From Atriophallophorus winterbourni (lineage: Eukaryota; Platyhelminthes; Trematoda; Plagiorchiida; Microphallidae), in the NCBI GenBank assembly GCA_013407085.1, contig JACCGJ010018339.1, positions 1-64,000 of the forward strand: a DNA stretch of 64,000 bases, read 5' to 3'. The notes beneath the pieces were generated by a model, which was given only the letters and a program-made list of their open reading frames with translations, was not told where the DNA came from and did no database searches. Positions 39,740-51,825 of the stretch are shown here, one piece after another (position 1 is the stretch's first letter; every line of letters begins with the position of its first letter). Position numbers and translations under genes: made by a program.

Positions 39740-42415
39740 TGCACACAAACCAGGAAGTGGACACGATGCTCTCAAAGTCTGTACACCGGTAGCTCATTGG
39801 GTAGGAAGCGCACGTACCATGGACCATGGAATCATCCTGCTTTATGAAGAAGTAGATGATTAACATTGACATTATCTAGTGCTACGCCCAGACAAACGAA
39901 AGTAATGATGATCATGGAGATTTTTGCGACATACGCTTAACTTTCATACAAAGCAGACCAAAGTGGGACCTTGTCATTGTACTAGGTGACTCCGAATCCA
40001 AGAATAACAGTGACAACATAGGGTATGAAGAGATCATGCGGGAGAAAGAGCTGGTCGAGATGAATAAAAACGAGGAGAGATTAACCTATTAAGGCGTGCA
40101 AACAATGTGGTCATTGAGGAAACGTTTTTTACCATAGAAGTATCCACAAGGCTAATTTAGTGTTTCCAGATCTGTCGAAAGGAAACCAGATCACCCACGT
40201 GTGCATCGGAAAAAACATCCGACGCTCTGTTTAAGATGTACGCGTCAAGCGAGGAGCCAACTTCGCTTCTGACCATCATATACTTCTTGCCAAGTTAAGG
40301 CTGAATTTAAAGTAAAAACAGATGGGAGAATCCAGCCAACGACAACGCTATAAAACCGCTATGAAGAAAGAAAGTTGGACGGATGAAGATATCAATGTCA
40401 ATTTCTTCAACAAGTTCCATGTCCTGAAAAATCTGTATAAAAAGACGTTAGAACAAAATGGCGAGAAGTGAATGGAGCGGTGACCTCAACATGTCAAGAA
40501 GAACTGGGCCCTAACACATACAAGCACTAGAAATGAACTGTGGCAGGTACGCTACAGAAGAGAAAAGAAAGCAATGGTGAACAACGGCAGATCGAGAGTA
40601 GCAAAAGCACAAACACAAGAAGAATAATCAAAAGCAAATAGAATTCTTAAGCGGATCGTCATAGCAAACAGGCGGAACTACGTATAAATACTGACCATAG
40701 AAACAAAAGAAGCAGCACATCAGAACCACACCAAAGATCTGTAATCCACTATCAAGAAACTATCACGAAAGTTTGCCAAGCCAGAAATGCCACTGATGAA
40801 TAGATATAGATAAGTGATAGCTACGAAGAAGGACAGAAAAAGGGGTGTATCGAGCAATTCAACTTAACAGACCAGCTCTTTCAAACCATTCAGAGATATT
40901 GCCAGCTCAAATCTATTGGCTAATTAGGTGCCGTACACTTACGAAGGAAGAGATCAACAGCGCCATTAGGCATTGAAGAACGGCAAGTTTACGGGACCTG
41001 ACAGCATCCCAGTAGATGCGTCGAGATCAGTGCGAAGCTATTTTGCTCAATATTCTGCAAGACATGGGAAGAAAAAAAAGTACTAACTGAGTTGAAAGGA
41101 AGCTACTTTATCAATTTCTTCAAGAAAGGCGACCTTAATTACTGCGCAAACTATCGAGGGATAAAGCTGTTAATCTCAAGGTAGGTGTTTAACTGCATCA
41201 TGCTGAACTCAAGGAAATACACTGTTGACCTACATCTTCGTAACCAACAAGCCAGTTTTTGTAAGTGGAGATCGATCACGTACAAGATCGCATCCCTGTG
41301 CATAATTCTACAGCAGTTCCTGGAATGGAGCTCGTCTATATTTGTCAACTTTATCGTTTATGAGGGAATGTTTGACCGCGTCGACAGACTGACCAATCTG
41401 GAGACTACTAATAAGAGTACGTAGTAAATAAAAAAATCATTAACATCATTATTAGGTCATATTAAGTGATGACTTTTAGTGCTTTACAGACAACTCACTG
41501 ACACCCTCGAGATGAGGAATGAAGTGAGGTGCTTACTAACACCTTTTCTGTTTCTACAGGCAATACAGTGGATCATAAAGATATCGACAGTCCAGAAACG
41601 GCATCCTGTGGACGCGTTAAAAAAATTGGATGACTTCGACGTCGCCGACTATCTAGTTCTTCTTTCCCACACCAAACAAGTAATGCAAGAAAAGACTAAC
41701 CTTGTTGCAGTTGACTTAGTTAGATTACAAATCAAAATGTTTAAAACCAAGGATTCTAAAACCAAACCCATCATCGTCCAAGGCGAGGTGCTGAAAGCGA
41801 TGAACAGTTACACGTATATCGGCAGCATCCTGAATAAGATAGAAGGAACACACGCATAAGTCAGAACCCGCATGGGTAAGGCACGAGCAGCATTTAATCA
41901 TCTGCATTAAATCTGTAGATCTAGCGAGATCAGCATTACCATTATGTTCAGGCTCTTCAACAAATTTGTAAAGCAAAGACTATTATACGGAGCGGATACA
42001 CGGAGTACCACAATGAACATCATGAAGATAATTCAGGTCTTCATCAACACCTGCCTCAGAAAAATCCTAAAGATCCGCTTGCCCGACAAGATCAGCCATG
42101 ATGTATTGTTGCAACGAACGAAACAGCAGCCTATTGACAATCATTTTCTTCCGAGGCGCAAGCGATGGATTGGACACACCGTCCGCATACCCGCATCGAA
42201 CATAACAATACAATACCTTAACTTGAAACCCAGAGCTGAGAAAACAAGATGTCAGCCTACAAATAACCAGAGAGAGACATTGATACAGAAGCCAAGCAGA
42301 TGGGTACAATGTGTGGACAACTAGAGAGAATCGCCAAGAATCGTGATACCTGGAAAGAGCTGTTTGGCGGCGAATGATTCAGATGGGACCAAAGGCGGTA
42401 GTCAATAAATATCTT
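39740..42415 (+). mobile_element. RTE-like LINE relic (family D)
   Basis: Endonuclease traces (KWDLVIVLGDSESKNNSDN near 39960, ASDHHILLAKLRLN-like near 40265) precede an RT. The RT reads FFKKGDLNYCANYRGIKLL (near 41120), QASFxKxRSxTYKIASLCII, FLEWSSSIFVNFIVYEGMFD, TYIGSIL and IMKIIQVFINTCLRKILKIR. The C-terminus has the RTE WIGHTVRIPASNIT and TWKELFGGE-like text. The motif with catalytic DD is disrupted (DDFDVADYLV, near 41630). This is an ancient, unspliced relic. Confidence 0.7.
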
Positions 42416-42929
42416 CCTAAGAGCTCATACCTTGCATTTTCATTAAACGTTCCAAACACGATTTGGATAGGGAATGGTGAAATGTTTATAAAGTGGTAGG
42501 TTATTAATGACAACATTTCTCCAACAATAATCTATACGCGATTTTTAGCGATATTTTGCCACGAAGAATAAAATAAAAATATGGATGTTAAAAGAATTCT
42601 TTCTGATAAGCTTGCTTGTTAATACTCTTCTTGTATAGCATAATTCTCACCTTATTGGGAAATGTAAACCTCCTGGTCGTTTACAAATGACGGCTCTGAA
42701 ACCTCCCTACAAAAGTCCCGTGGTATTCTTAAATGGGCTACGATTTCACTCAAATATAATACCAGTTGATTTAAAACAAGGTAGTAAATGTCTTATTTTG
42801 TTACGAGAGGATACAGATTGTCTTTCAGTGGTATGTTTTCAAGTAAGCACACAAATGACAAATATGCAACAGTTCCGCATTTGGTGTTTTCGATGTATGT
42901 GACAAGCTAACATATGTAAATGGTTATCG

Positions 42930-43960
42930 AGGTCCGTTATAGGATTACATGGGTTTTTCAATGATGAGACTAGGAAAGATGAAAATTCGAACCGTAATGT
43001 TAGCTATTGAGTTTTTTTCTATTTTTCATTTTCATGCCTTAAAATGCTTGTGTTTCATTTTCTTTGATCATGTTAAATTAATTGAAATAACGGAAAAAAT
43101 ACACAGACAAACGACTTTGAGCGGGTCATAAAATGGTCATAACATTAGGAGCTCCCATTGAATATCGAAAGAAACCAATGCTGCCAAGATTGTTTCATAA
43201 GATTTCAGTGCAGGTGTAGCGTCACTCTTTCACTGTAAACGCTAGAGGTTTTCTAAGTAATTGAGAATAATGATTAGGACTGTTATTAAGTAAAAATATC
43301 AATGTGCAGCTGCAGCTAAGCGGGATGAGTACATTTCAATCTGAAATCAATCCTCTTAAAAAGATATTCTGATGAATTCCTGACATTCTATACTGTATTA
43401 GTTCCGAGTTACTTGAAACTTATTGTGTCGAAGCTCGGTGCCTTCATTACAAGAAAAATACGTTCGACCTGAACGCATACAGCGTCTTGCAAATTGCATG
43501 ATCAAGCGTCGGCGTTCAGAAATATACTTTGCATGCATAAAATCTGTAGATCTTTTCCGCCTATGACGCCGTCGTTTAAAAGGAGAGTAAATTAAAACTT
43601 TCAATATAATATAAAGTTTTATTTACTTCCTAATAAAAGACTTCTTTACTCAAATTCCAAATCATGGTATCCCAGGTCATTCACTAAACTCGCTAAGCTG
43701 CGTTGTCAGTGGGAGTGCAGCGAACACTTATTCAGCCTTAGGGTGGTGAATTCTTGCCCAAAGGTTTTCAAGTACATATATCCTTTCGTTTCGTTGCGTG
43801 TTTTAAGCACGGACAGGACCACAACCGACATAAATTATTTCCTGAATACTCCTCATAAATGTGTCGTTCATAGAGATGAGCAACTTGTAGACCATCCCAA
43901 ATTAATTCGAAAAATTCAGAAGCTTTTAGATTTACTAAGGTACTACAATGGTACTTAAAT
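42930..43960 (+). mobile_element. CR1-like (family A-type) relic
   Basis: Text CLCFIFFDHVKLIEITEK (near 43050) is in the position of CPCFIFADDVKFIGS of the copy at 9-902. YVRPERIQRLANCMIKRRR follows near 43465, then a HGIPGHSL...FSLRVV-like C-terminus (43660-43750). The catalytic aspartates are changed to FDH. Very decayed. Confidence 0.6.
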
Positions 43961-44394
43961 GGTTGGGAACGTAACAGCAAAACATGTAGCCAAATATTCT
44001 AATAAGCATTTATTTTATTTGGAAGCACATTAAATGACGACCTGAGATATAATAATATAAAAAATTGTGTTATCAAAATTGTCGTCTAGATTTTTCTATT
44101 AAACGAAAATGACACCAAAATTAAAGTCCAAAATCCAAGCAAAATCAAAGAGCCCAATATCACAACCGAATTCAACAAACAATGACAGTAATTTTGTTGT
44201 ATAATAACAGATCATTTACTGATTATCTAGAAGCCATCTAATATCACGTGCAAACTGAACCAGGAGAAAATCGTGAAGATGTTGTTTGAAGTGGTGGACG
44301 CTCTTCTGTGGCATACCAGGAAAAATATTCTGGAAACTTGATTGACAACTCATACAAATCGTCCCGAGATAACCTCAAAGAAATTTCACCCAAA

Positions 44395-44878
44395 AATGGA
44401 AAATCGCCACCGTCGCGCTACATCCTTTAGAGGACGAATCGTGTTTGAGCTGCAGTGACTCGGAACACGAAGTTGAAACTGGATACCAGTTGTCATCTGT
44501 TTCAGAAACGAATGCTCTATCTCAATAACTATGATCGAGGACAAAGGGCTCTTACGTAGTGCCCTGACACCGGAAGTCCAGTCCCATGTAATAGTGATCT
44601 TCTGTTCTATACAAACGTTTTCGGCATAAGAAATAAATGGGATGATTTTCTCTGTAGAGTTGACGACAAAAACCATAAAATTGTGGGTGCTACAGAATCC
44701 TGGTTGTTTCATGATGACCATGTTCCAGTTGTAATAGGTGACATGTTTAGCCTTGTAAGAAGCGATGGACCACTTTGTAAGCTTGCAGGACGGTCACTGC
44801 TAAATATTGATCATGTTATTCGTTTTAAGAAAATTATTTGTATTGATGGGAAGAAAGTGTAGATAATATATACGTTGC
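44395..44878 (+). mobile_element. CR1-like endonuclease fragment
   Basis: Plus-strand text TNVFGIRNKWDDFLCRVDDK and NHKIVGATESWLFHDDHV, then SLVRSDGP, is the start of a CR1 endonuclease (FTNVRSLRNK, TESWL). It stops at the duplication of the following insertion. Confidence 0.65.
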
Positions 44879-44890
44879 TCATGCATGGAT
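44879..44890 (+). repeat. Target-site duplication, left copy (364-bp element)
   Basis: TCATGCATGGAT, identical to 45255-45266. Confidence 0.85.
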
Positions 44891-45254
44891 AACTCCGCCA
44901 AGGACGGTCTCATGCCCGTCTGAGAAAGGAGGAGGGTTGGGCTTAGGGCTAGCAACCCTATCCCGTAAAACCTACATTGCTACGGAAACGATGACAACAG
45001 ATCCGTAGTTCGGTCATGTCTGCAGGATGGATCCAAGTTCGCATACGAAGGTAGCCATGCACTGGCATTCGCAAGGTAAACGAAAAAGGGGACGGCCCAA
45101 GGAAACTTGGCGCAAAACTTTGGAACGCAAACTACATGCACAAGGATTCACGGTGCAGACGGCAACGGAAGCAGCGACAGACCGGAACCACTAGCGTGAA
45201 GTTGTCTTTGCCTCATGTGCCACCCGTCACGGAGAGGACCGAATGTATGAAAAA
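44891..45254 (+). mobile_element. 364-bp internally deleted RTE with 12-bp target duplication
   Basis: It is bounded by perfect direct repeats TCATGCATGGAT (44879-44890 and 45255-45266). The left half (AACTCCGCCAAGGACGGTCT, GGAGGAGGGTTGGGC, CAACCCTATCCCGTAAAAC) is an RTE 5' UTR. The same words occur in the large RTE at 50220-50272, minus strand. The right half codes an RTE C-terminus: GKRKRGRPKETWRKTLERKL, AATDRNHxREVVFASCATRH. Everything between (endonuclease, RT) is absent. It is a non-autonomous, SINE-like derivative that probably used RTE proteins in trans. Confidence 0.8.
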
Positions 45255-45266
45255 TCATGCATGGAT
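45255..45266 (+). repeat. Target-site duplication, right copy (364-bp element)
   Basis: TCATGCATGGAT, identical to 44879-44890. Confidence 0.85.
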
Positions 45267-47093
45267 GCACGCGTAAAATGCTTAACTGCGTCTTGAGTAG
45301 TCCGAACATTAGTTCGAAAGAAGATACTCTTAGTCTACTTTCACCGAGGAGGGATGTTTGATTGATCAAACCAAAATTCAGTCGAACTCTTGTTATTAGA
45401 ATTCTTACTTGTTCGTGAAAATTAAGAGATGAAGAATATCTCAATCCTAAGTCTCTCATTTCTTTAGGAGGTGCGACTAGTGTATTGTTGAGAATGATGT
45501 CACCGGGGGGTATTAGGCAGTGTAAACCCATCAGAGCTGAAAATTCAAACCCACATTGTGAGCCTGAACTTGAAAGTGTTGAAAGATAATCTTTTAAAGA
45601 ATCTATCGCCCGGGATATCTCTGTAGTTGGAAAAGCTAAGGCAAGTTTAATATCATTCGCATAGATGAAGAGCTTTGAGTTTTTAACAAAGTCTTGCACA
45701 TCATTAATATATATAAGAAAAAGGAGGGGAACTAGTACGCTACTCTGAATGACTCCAATTTGTAAAGGTTGTGTTTCAGAGGATATGCCGTTAACGGAAA
45801 CGGAGAAGGTACGATTCGAAAGATATGAACTGAACCAATTAAATACGGGTCCGGAAATACCAAATGATGATAATTTTAAGAGATGATGAGAATAAGGAAA
45901 CTTATCAGATGCCTCGGTAATGTCTAAGAAAACTTACAGTACAACTAATCCTTGATCCATGGAGGCGGCTACATAGTCCAAATATTCTAGCTGACAGGTA
46001 ATGCAGGACTTCTGATTCAAAAAGCCATGTTGGAATGAAGAGAAAGCGTTTGGGTCTAAGTAAGCTACTAATGCATTTTTATCAACTTTAAGAATAGTCT
46101 AGAGAGAAAAGGTGTGTGATTAATTAGGCGATAGTTAGTGATGATGTGCTAATTCCCTGTTTTTAAGGGCGAAAAATGACAGAATATTTCCATTCGAGGG
46201 GGAATATACCAGATTTAACAGAAAGATTAAAGAGGTTAAATAAAATTAAAGATTTATCATCTGTATACTGTTTCAGGTTTGCTGGAACAAAAAGACTACA
46301 ATATCAAACTTATAAAAGGCTTTGCTTCGCCGACACGTTGCGCTAACTCCATGTAAATTAAAGGAGATGGAATAAATAAATATTGAAATATAATTTTGAT
46401 GAGGGAGTATATGGTAATAAATGACTGACCTAAATAGTTTAAAACTATCTTACTCAATGCTGAAGACTCTGATGTAGATGATTTCATATCAACATAGTAC
46501 AACACAAGTGTAGAAATGTCATGTTTACTTAGATTATATCGAGATCTCGTTAGAATATACAAAGACTTGGTCTTCGAAGCATTGTTAAGTGCTATTCTTT
46601 CTTGATTTTCGATGAACTGCAATTGGATTCTTATTAAATACCTAAGACGTTCCTTGAGACGTAAAAATGAATTCATGTCTGGTATGGGGATTACAAATGC
46701 AGAATGACCGACTATCTTTATTCAAGAAGTTTTATTTTATCCAGTTTATTAGGTTAAGTTATCGATGAGTTGATGTAGATACGAGACATCCAGAGAAGTT
46801 ATTATGAAATATGAATGAGATAAGATTTAAATCCGGAGATATGAAGAAGCCAGTCCAATCAGAGTTTATAATTAGAGTCGAAAAATTGTCCGATCAACAT
46901 AAAGACAATTATTATCTGTGGTGATAGATGTCCGATTCTCACACAGCTGAATTTTACACGAAACCATTTTAAGATCACAAACATGAAGGGGCACTAGTAG
47001 AATTAGGACCCAATGTGAAAATATGTTCTAGAACCTAGTAGGTTGATTGCTTCGAAAAAAGATGAATATTTTCTAGAAGTTCCAGCATGTATA
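45267..47093 (-). mobile_element. CR1-like LINE (family B), RT part, left of the RTE insertion
   Basis: On the minus strand, text from linker to RT appears. It runs HIITNYRLINHTPFLSRLF-like (near 46120), HGFLNQKSCITCQLEYLDYV-like (46020), motif A FLDITEASDKFPYS (45910), IGVIQSSVLVPLLFLIYIND and SKLFIYANDIKLALAFP (45670; catalytic box YAND). It ends in the thumb, ESRLRVSSFELMFGLLK. The C-terminus and 3' UTR are missing. It is the same family as 58482-60641. The remainder of the element continues on the other side of the RTE. Confidence 0.75.
47084..47093. repeat. Target-site duplication of the RTE, left copy
   Basis: AGCATGTATA, identical to 50574-50583; the next bases differ on both sides. 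Confidence 0.9.
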
Positions 47094-47109
47094 CTTGAAT
47101 TACTTTGAC

Positions 47110-48531
47110 TTAATCCCTTGAGTTCTTGGAGGAACATAGGGCCTCGGCAACTTGTCTCCACTTCGGTATGTCCATAGCAGCCAGTTTGATGTCGTTCCAG
47201 TTAAGTTCACACTTGCGGGTTTCCTCTTTACACGAGCGCTTCCAAGATAGCCTTGGGCGTCCGACCCGTCTCTTCCCGATAGGGTTCCATACCGGAGCAT
47301 GACGCGTGATGTCATCATAAGGTTTCCGCAAGGTGTGCCCAACCCATCTCCACTATCTTCTACTGATCTGCTGGGCGATCGGGTTCTCAGCAGCAATCTG
47401 CCACAGGTCTTGATTCCTTATCTTTTCTGGCATTTTTACCCCAATAATTCGACGAAGGCAATTATTGTGGAATTATTGCAAGCGGCCAGAAGACTTTGCT
47501 GTCACTCGCCAGGTTTTTTATCTATAGAGTAGCACGGATTTGACGTTGCTTCTGAATATACGGGGTTTCGTGCGTTTTGATAGAACCTTCGACTCCCAAA
47601 TGGGTGTCAAGGCTATGAACGCGTATCTTGCTTTGCCGATTCTGGCGACCATGTCTTCGTCCGTGCCACCACTTATTGAAACAATGCTGCCGAGGTAGAC
47701 GAATTGCGTGACGTCTTTGACTGCTTTACCATTGATGGTGATTGATGGGTGCTCATCAGTTAGCACACGGAGGACTTCTGTTTTTTCGGTATTCACGCGT
47801 AGTCCTGCATATGAAGCAAAGTGTGCTAGTCTATCGGTCTTTCTCTGAAGACGTTGGGGGTCACGTGATATCAAGCAGACATCATCAGCGTATTCCAGAT
47901 CCTCCAAATGCTCGGATTCCTTCCAATCGATGCCATTCCTCTCACCTTTTACTGTCTGTTTCATTATCCAGTCTATTACCAACAGAAAAATCATTGGGGA
48001 CAACAGGCATCCCTGGCGAACGCCAGTCTCAACTGCAAATGGATCGGTCAGTCTTCCGTTGTGAATTACCTGACAGGAGGCACCTTCATACAGCTGCTTT
48101 ATGAGGTCCATGTACAGCGGTGGGACCCCATAGTGTGGCAAAAGCTTCCATATGAATTCGCGGTCCACACTGTCGAAGGCTTTCTCAAAATCTATGAAGT
48201 TGAGGCAAAGAGGCGATTGCCATTCAATGCTTTGTTCAATTATTATGCGGAGGGTCACAATTTGGTCGATACCAGACTTCTGTTTTCTGAAGCCTGATTG
48301 CTCTGGCCGTAACACTTGGTCGATAGAGTCGCGCAAACGCATAAGGATGATGCGTGTAAGTACTTTACTAGGGACTGAGAGCAGCATGATACCTCGCCAG
48401 ATTTTGCATAGCCTCAGATCCCCTTTCTTTGGAAGTTTGACCAAATGACCTCTCTTCCAATCATTCGGGACCCGTCTTTCTGACCAGATTTTCTGCAGCA
48501 GAAGAAGTAACATATCAGCCGAGGTGTCCAA
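47110..48531 (-). pseudogene. RTE reverse transcriptase and C-terminal domain
   Basis: The minus-strand frame has WKRGHLVKLPKKGDLRLC, RPEQSGFRKQKSGIDQIVTL, motif A LNFIDFEKAFDSVDREFIW, GVRQGCLLSPMIFLL and the catalytic LEYADDVCLISRD. It then has GLRVNTEKTEVL and FVYLGSIVS, and a stop at 47518-47520 in place of the Ser of LYGSETW. The same frame continues with NNCLRRIIG-like, RWRWVGHTLRKPYDDITRHA, GRPRLSWKRSCKEETRKCEL and ALCSSKNSRD. All catalytic residues survive; one stop is the main defect of this part. Confidence 0.88.
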
Positions 48532-49042
48532 ATTAGCCTTCAGAGCTTCTGGTGGAATCTCATCTGGACCTGGTGCTTTGCCATTCTTTAGCGATTTTAA
48601 GGCAAAATGGATTTTATTTCGACCGGGGGTCGGTGTTTAAGTCTAGCAAATTTGCAGCAGGTGAAATGTCAGTGACTGAAATAGGTGCTAGTCGATTTAG
48701 GAGTTCCTTGAAGTGCTCCATCCATCGCTTTCTTTGCACTGATTCCTAACTGATAAGGTTACCTTCACCGTCCATTATTATTTTGCCGTAAGGTATTTTC
48801 CTTCCTGATAGGGTTCTGGTAATGTTGTAGACGGTGTTCAGGTCTCTCTTTTCTGCTGCATTTTCCGCCTCCGTTGCCAACATTTCACAGAACCGCCTCT
48901 TTTCACTTCTGGCACTTCGTTTCACGTCTTTATTTAGGGAGCCGTATTGTTCGATCAGTTGATTTTTCTGTTTGGTGTCCTTACACCGGAAGATCTGTTG
49001 TTTTAGCTGCCTTCTCGAGTTGATCAGTGTCCAAATCTCACT

Positions 49043-50306
49043 CTAGATCCACTCTTTGTCTTTCTTTACCTGCATGCCAATTACGTGCTTACAAGTGTCT
49101 TGCCAACAGTCTTTCAGAGCGGTCCAGTGTTCATTTATTGGGAGTTTAGGGGTTACGTTGTTGAGCGATTCGAATTTGTTTTTCAGTGATATTGATAAAA
49201 TCTCTCTTGTACGCTCTTCCCTTAGTTTCTGCGTGTAGTACTTTACACTAGGCCGACTGCTGGTTTCGTAGAAAGCTCTCAACTTGATTTTAATTTTGGC
49301 CATTAGGAGGTAGTGGTCTGAAGCAACATCCGCACCTCGCATTACGCGTGTATCAAAGAGACTATGTCTCCATTTTCGTGAAATCGATAGGTGATCGATT
49401 TGATTGGCAGTAACACCATCAGGTGATGTCCAGGTTGCCTTGTGGACGTTTCGGAGTTGAAAGATGCTGCCTCCGATGACCAGATCGTTGAGCGCGCAAA
49501 AATCTGCGAAAAGTTCACCGTTTTCATTTATTTCACCTAGGGCATGCGTACCCATCACAGATTCTCTCCCTGTGTTGTCTGGACTCAATTTCGCGTTCAT
49601 GTCACCCATCAAAATCTTGATATCTCGCTTGGGTGTCTTGTCTAAGACAGACTGCAGACGCACGTAAAATTCTTCTTCCGACTCAAGGCTAGCATTGTTT
49701 GTGGGCGTATAACATTGAATTACCGTCACATTTCTCTCCTTGGATTTGAATCTGGCTGTGATTATCCGTGAGTCAACGGGTTCTCCATCCAATGAAAGCG
49801 CCTGCAGCTATTGAAGATAACATAATCGCGACGCCTTTTGAATGACTATGGTTCTCATCTTCATGACCTGAGTAAATAATCCGTTCCCCGGATGTCAAAA
49901 CCAACATACCAGATCCATTCCATTTACTTTCACATATTCCCAGCAGTTGTATACCATACCTTTGCATTTCTTTCGCAACCTGTGCAGCCTTTCCGGTCTC
50001 ATACATCGTAAGGACGTTCCATGTGGCAATCTTTGTTGTTGCTCTCATCGACAGAAGATTCATTTGCTGACTGGCTTCCTTTGGGATTTCACCAGTCTGC
50101 TTCATTTGTACCTCAGATGAGGTTTCTTCTCGATTCAAGCATGGAGATGTTACTTTGGTATGACATGTTGCTTTGCTTCCAGTAGCTGTTTGAGGTTTTT
50201 TACAGAGTGCGGTTGCTGACCCCGCGTCTAACCCTCCTCCTTTTGCAGACGGGCTTGGGACCGTCCTCGGCGGAGTATTGTGATTGTCTAATCCACAGGA
50301 AGCCAA
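49043..50306 (-). pseudogene. RTE endonuclease (two frames)
   Basis: Minus-strand frame one (50306-49773) includes TKIATWNVLTMYETGKAAQV, ICESKWNGSG and YSGHEDENHSHSKGVAIML. Frame two (49792-49043) includes RNVTVIQCYTPTNNAS, LMGDMNAKLSPDN and GADVASDHYLLMAKI. These hold the catalytic N, E, D..N and SDH motifs of an AP-type endonuclease. A frameshift near 49780 breaks it. The domain makes the nick used for target-primed reverse transcription. Confidence 0.85.
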
Positions 50307-50573
50307 AGTTCGGAGTCAGGGTTTCCATCCCCCAGATGGACTGCCCTCCCAGGCTGACGAGCTCCATTTACCCGAAGCAAACTGGTTTTGAGGCGCCAGT
50401 CACCCGCATTCGCCCCTTCTCCTGTCAGTAGAAGCAGTTCCGCCACGAGCAGGCCAGAAGTTGGGCTTCGGATGTCAAAGGCTATTTGAGACGCACGCCG
50501 TATGGGAGCATATTTAAGGTAGCGGGAGCTCATCCCCACCACCACCCCCGGCTGTGACAACCTTGGGAACCCA

Positions 50574-50583
50574 AGCATGTATA
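50574..50583. repeat. Target-site duplication of the RTE, right copy
   Basis: AGCATGTATA, identical to 47084-47093. Confidence 0.9.
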
Positions 50584-51820
50584 AGTCATTTTAAAATCAC
50601 CAGCTATAAGTTTATTTTTAAAAAGATCATAGAAACTCCAATAAATGCATTTTTAACCTTATCAAGATTAATTGACGGTGGAGTAGGTGGGTTGTAAATA
50701 CAACCGAAAAGGGCGTTCAGTGAAGGTATATCGATCTATATCGAATCATTATTATCATCCAGTAAAGAAGAACAATTAATTTTGTTAGGGATATCCTTAA
50801 TAATATATATGATGCAACCACCACCACGAGTGGAGCATCGATTATTACAAAACATATTATAATTTGTTAGGAAAAGGGTAGAGTCTGCATTTTCATCAGT
50901 CTTTCAATTTTTACTGACTAGCATTACATCAGTCGGGTTAGCAGACAGGAAAAATTAAAAATAAGACATTTTAGAAATAATAGATCTCGCTTTGAATAGA
51001 AGGATGCGGATGTGGAATTATAAAGAGAGGTGTTAATGATAGAAGCCGGAGATTTGAAACTAGTTTGTCTTACATCCTGTAGATGCGTGGAAATATAAAG
51101 GGAAATTTGAAAGTTGGAAATAGTCTGGTTAATACTGGCTGGGGGCGTATGATGGATATACATGTGGAGCACGATGTGGCCAAGTGAAAATTCTATGGGT
51201 ATTTGTTTGGGTGACTTGAAAGTTTGAGGGTTGGGATAAATACAATAAAAGTTGAAGTTTCTATTTAATCTAAGGTTTGGTAGCTTTTTACCATGCTGCG
51301 TAAAGTTATGGTAGGACCACGATGCAGAAGGATTAAGGAAACCGTAAGGTGGAGTACAATAATGATTGAAGATATAAGCGTGCATAGGTAATTTGTGAAA
51401 CTTTTCTAGAGTAACTAGAATTATTGTTTCTAAAGGAGTCATTCATATAAGGCCTAATGCTTGGCGGTCTGATGAAACGTAGGGTCATTGCTCTGAATGT
51501 TGGAAGTGTACATGTTTTTTATCCTTAATATTTAATTGATGGATAGTTCGTGGGTTAGCGGTGACCTGGGGTGCAACAGCTGATCCCGTGTCCACGTTGA
51601 TCGTTACACTTACAGTTAGTACAGTTATGTAAACCGGGTTAGAAATCTTGTTGTTACAAGATGGAGATTGATTGTTTTCTGTCAACAGCGTGTGAAATTT
51701 GCGGCAGAATTTACGCTATAGAGGGTTGTTGTCACGTTGAAGCAACAGATTGAAGAATCGTGGAACAGAAACTAAAACGTGCTTGTTTTTTAGGATATGA
51801 GAAGCATAATCTTCGTTATT
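50584..51820 (-). mobile_element. CR1-like LINE (family B), endonuclease part, right of the RTE insertion
   Basis: On the minus strand near 50980-50600, translation gives MLVS-like helix text, then NNRCSTRGGGCIIYIIKDIP, NKINCSS and DIPSLNALFGCIYNPPTPP. These are the RGGGVxIYV and GxxYRPP parts of a CR1 endonuclease. Upstream (51442-50984) is a proline- and asparagine-rich frame that may be the preceding ORF. Endonuclease on this side and RT on the other side of the RTE belong to one element in the correct order. Confidence 0.7.
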
Positions 51821-51825
51821 AAATT

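Larger units (their letters stand above)
47094..50573 (-). mobile_element. RTE-clade LINE, full length (about 3.48 kb), nested
   Basis: It is bounded by a perfect 10-bp duplication (AGCATGTATA). In minus-strand order it has a 5' part (50578-50288, RRASQIAFDIRSPTSGLLVA), an endonuclease, an RT and an RTE C-terminal domain. The 3' UTR is only about 15 bases (GTCAAAGTAATTCAAG). The length, the single endonuclease-RT product and the tiny 3' UTR are typical of RTE elements. The coding region has two frame changes and one stop, so the copy is complete but dead. It is inserted within the CR1-like family B element. Confidence 0.9.

Noticed and set aside
39785..39830. tRNA-like A box (GGTAGCTCATTGGGTAGG)
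   Set aside because: No B box or cloverleaf partner follows within a tRNA length. The stretch lies in RTE relic sequence.
45148..45254. End of the 183-codon minus-strand ORF read as LINE C-terminus
   Set aside because: This part lies inside the 364-bp RTE derivative, so the reading there is an artefact of the insertion.
47742..48448. Several plus-strand ORFs of 98-129 codons
   Set aside because: They lie opposite the RTE reverse transcriptase, whose motifs are clear on the minus strand.
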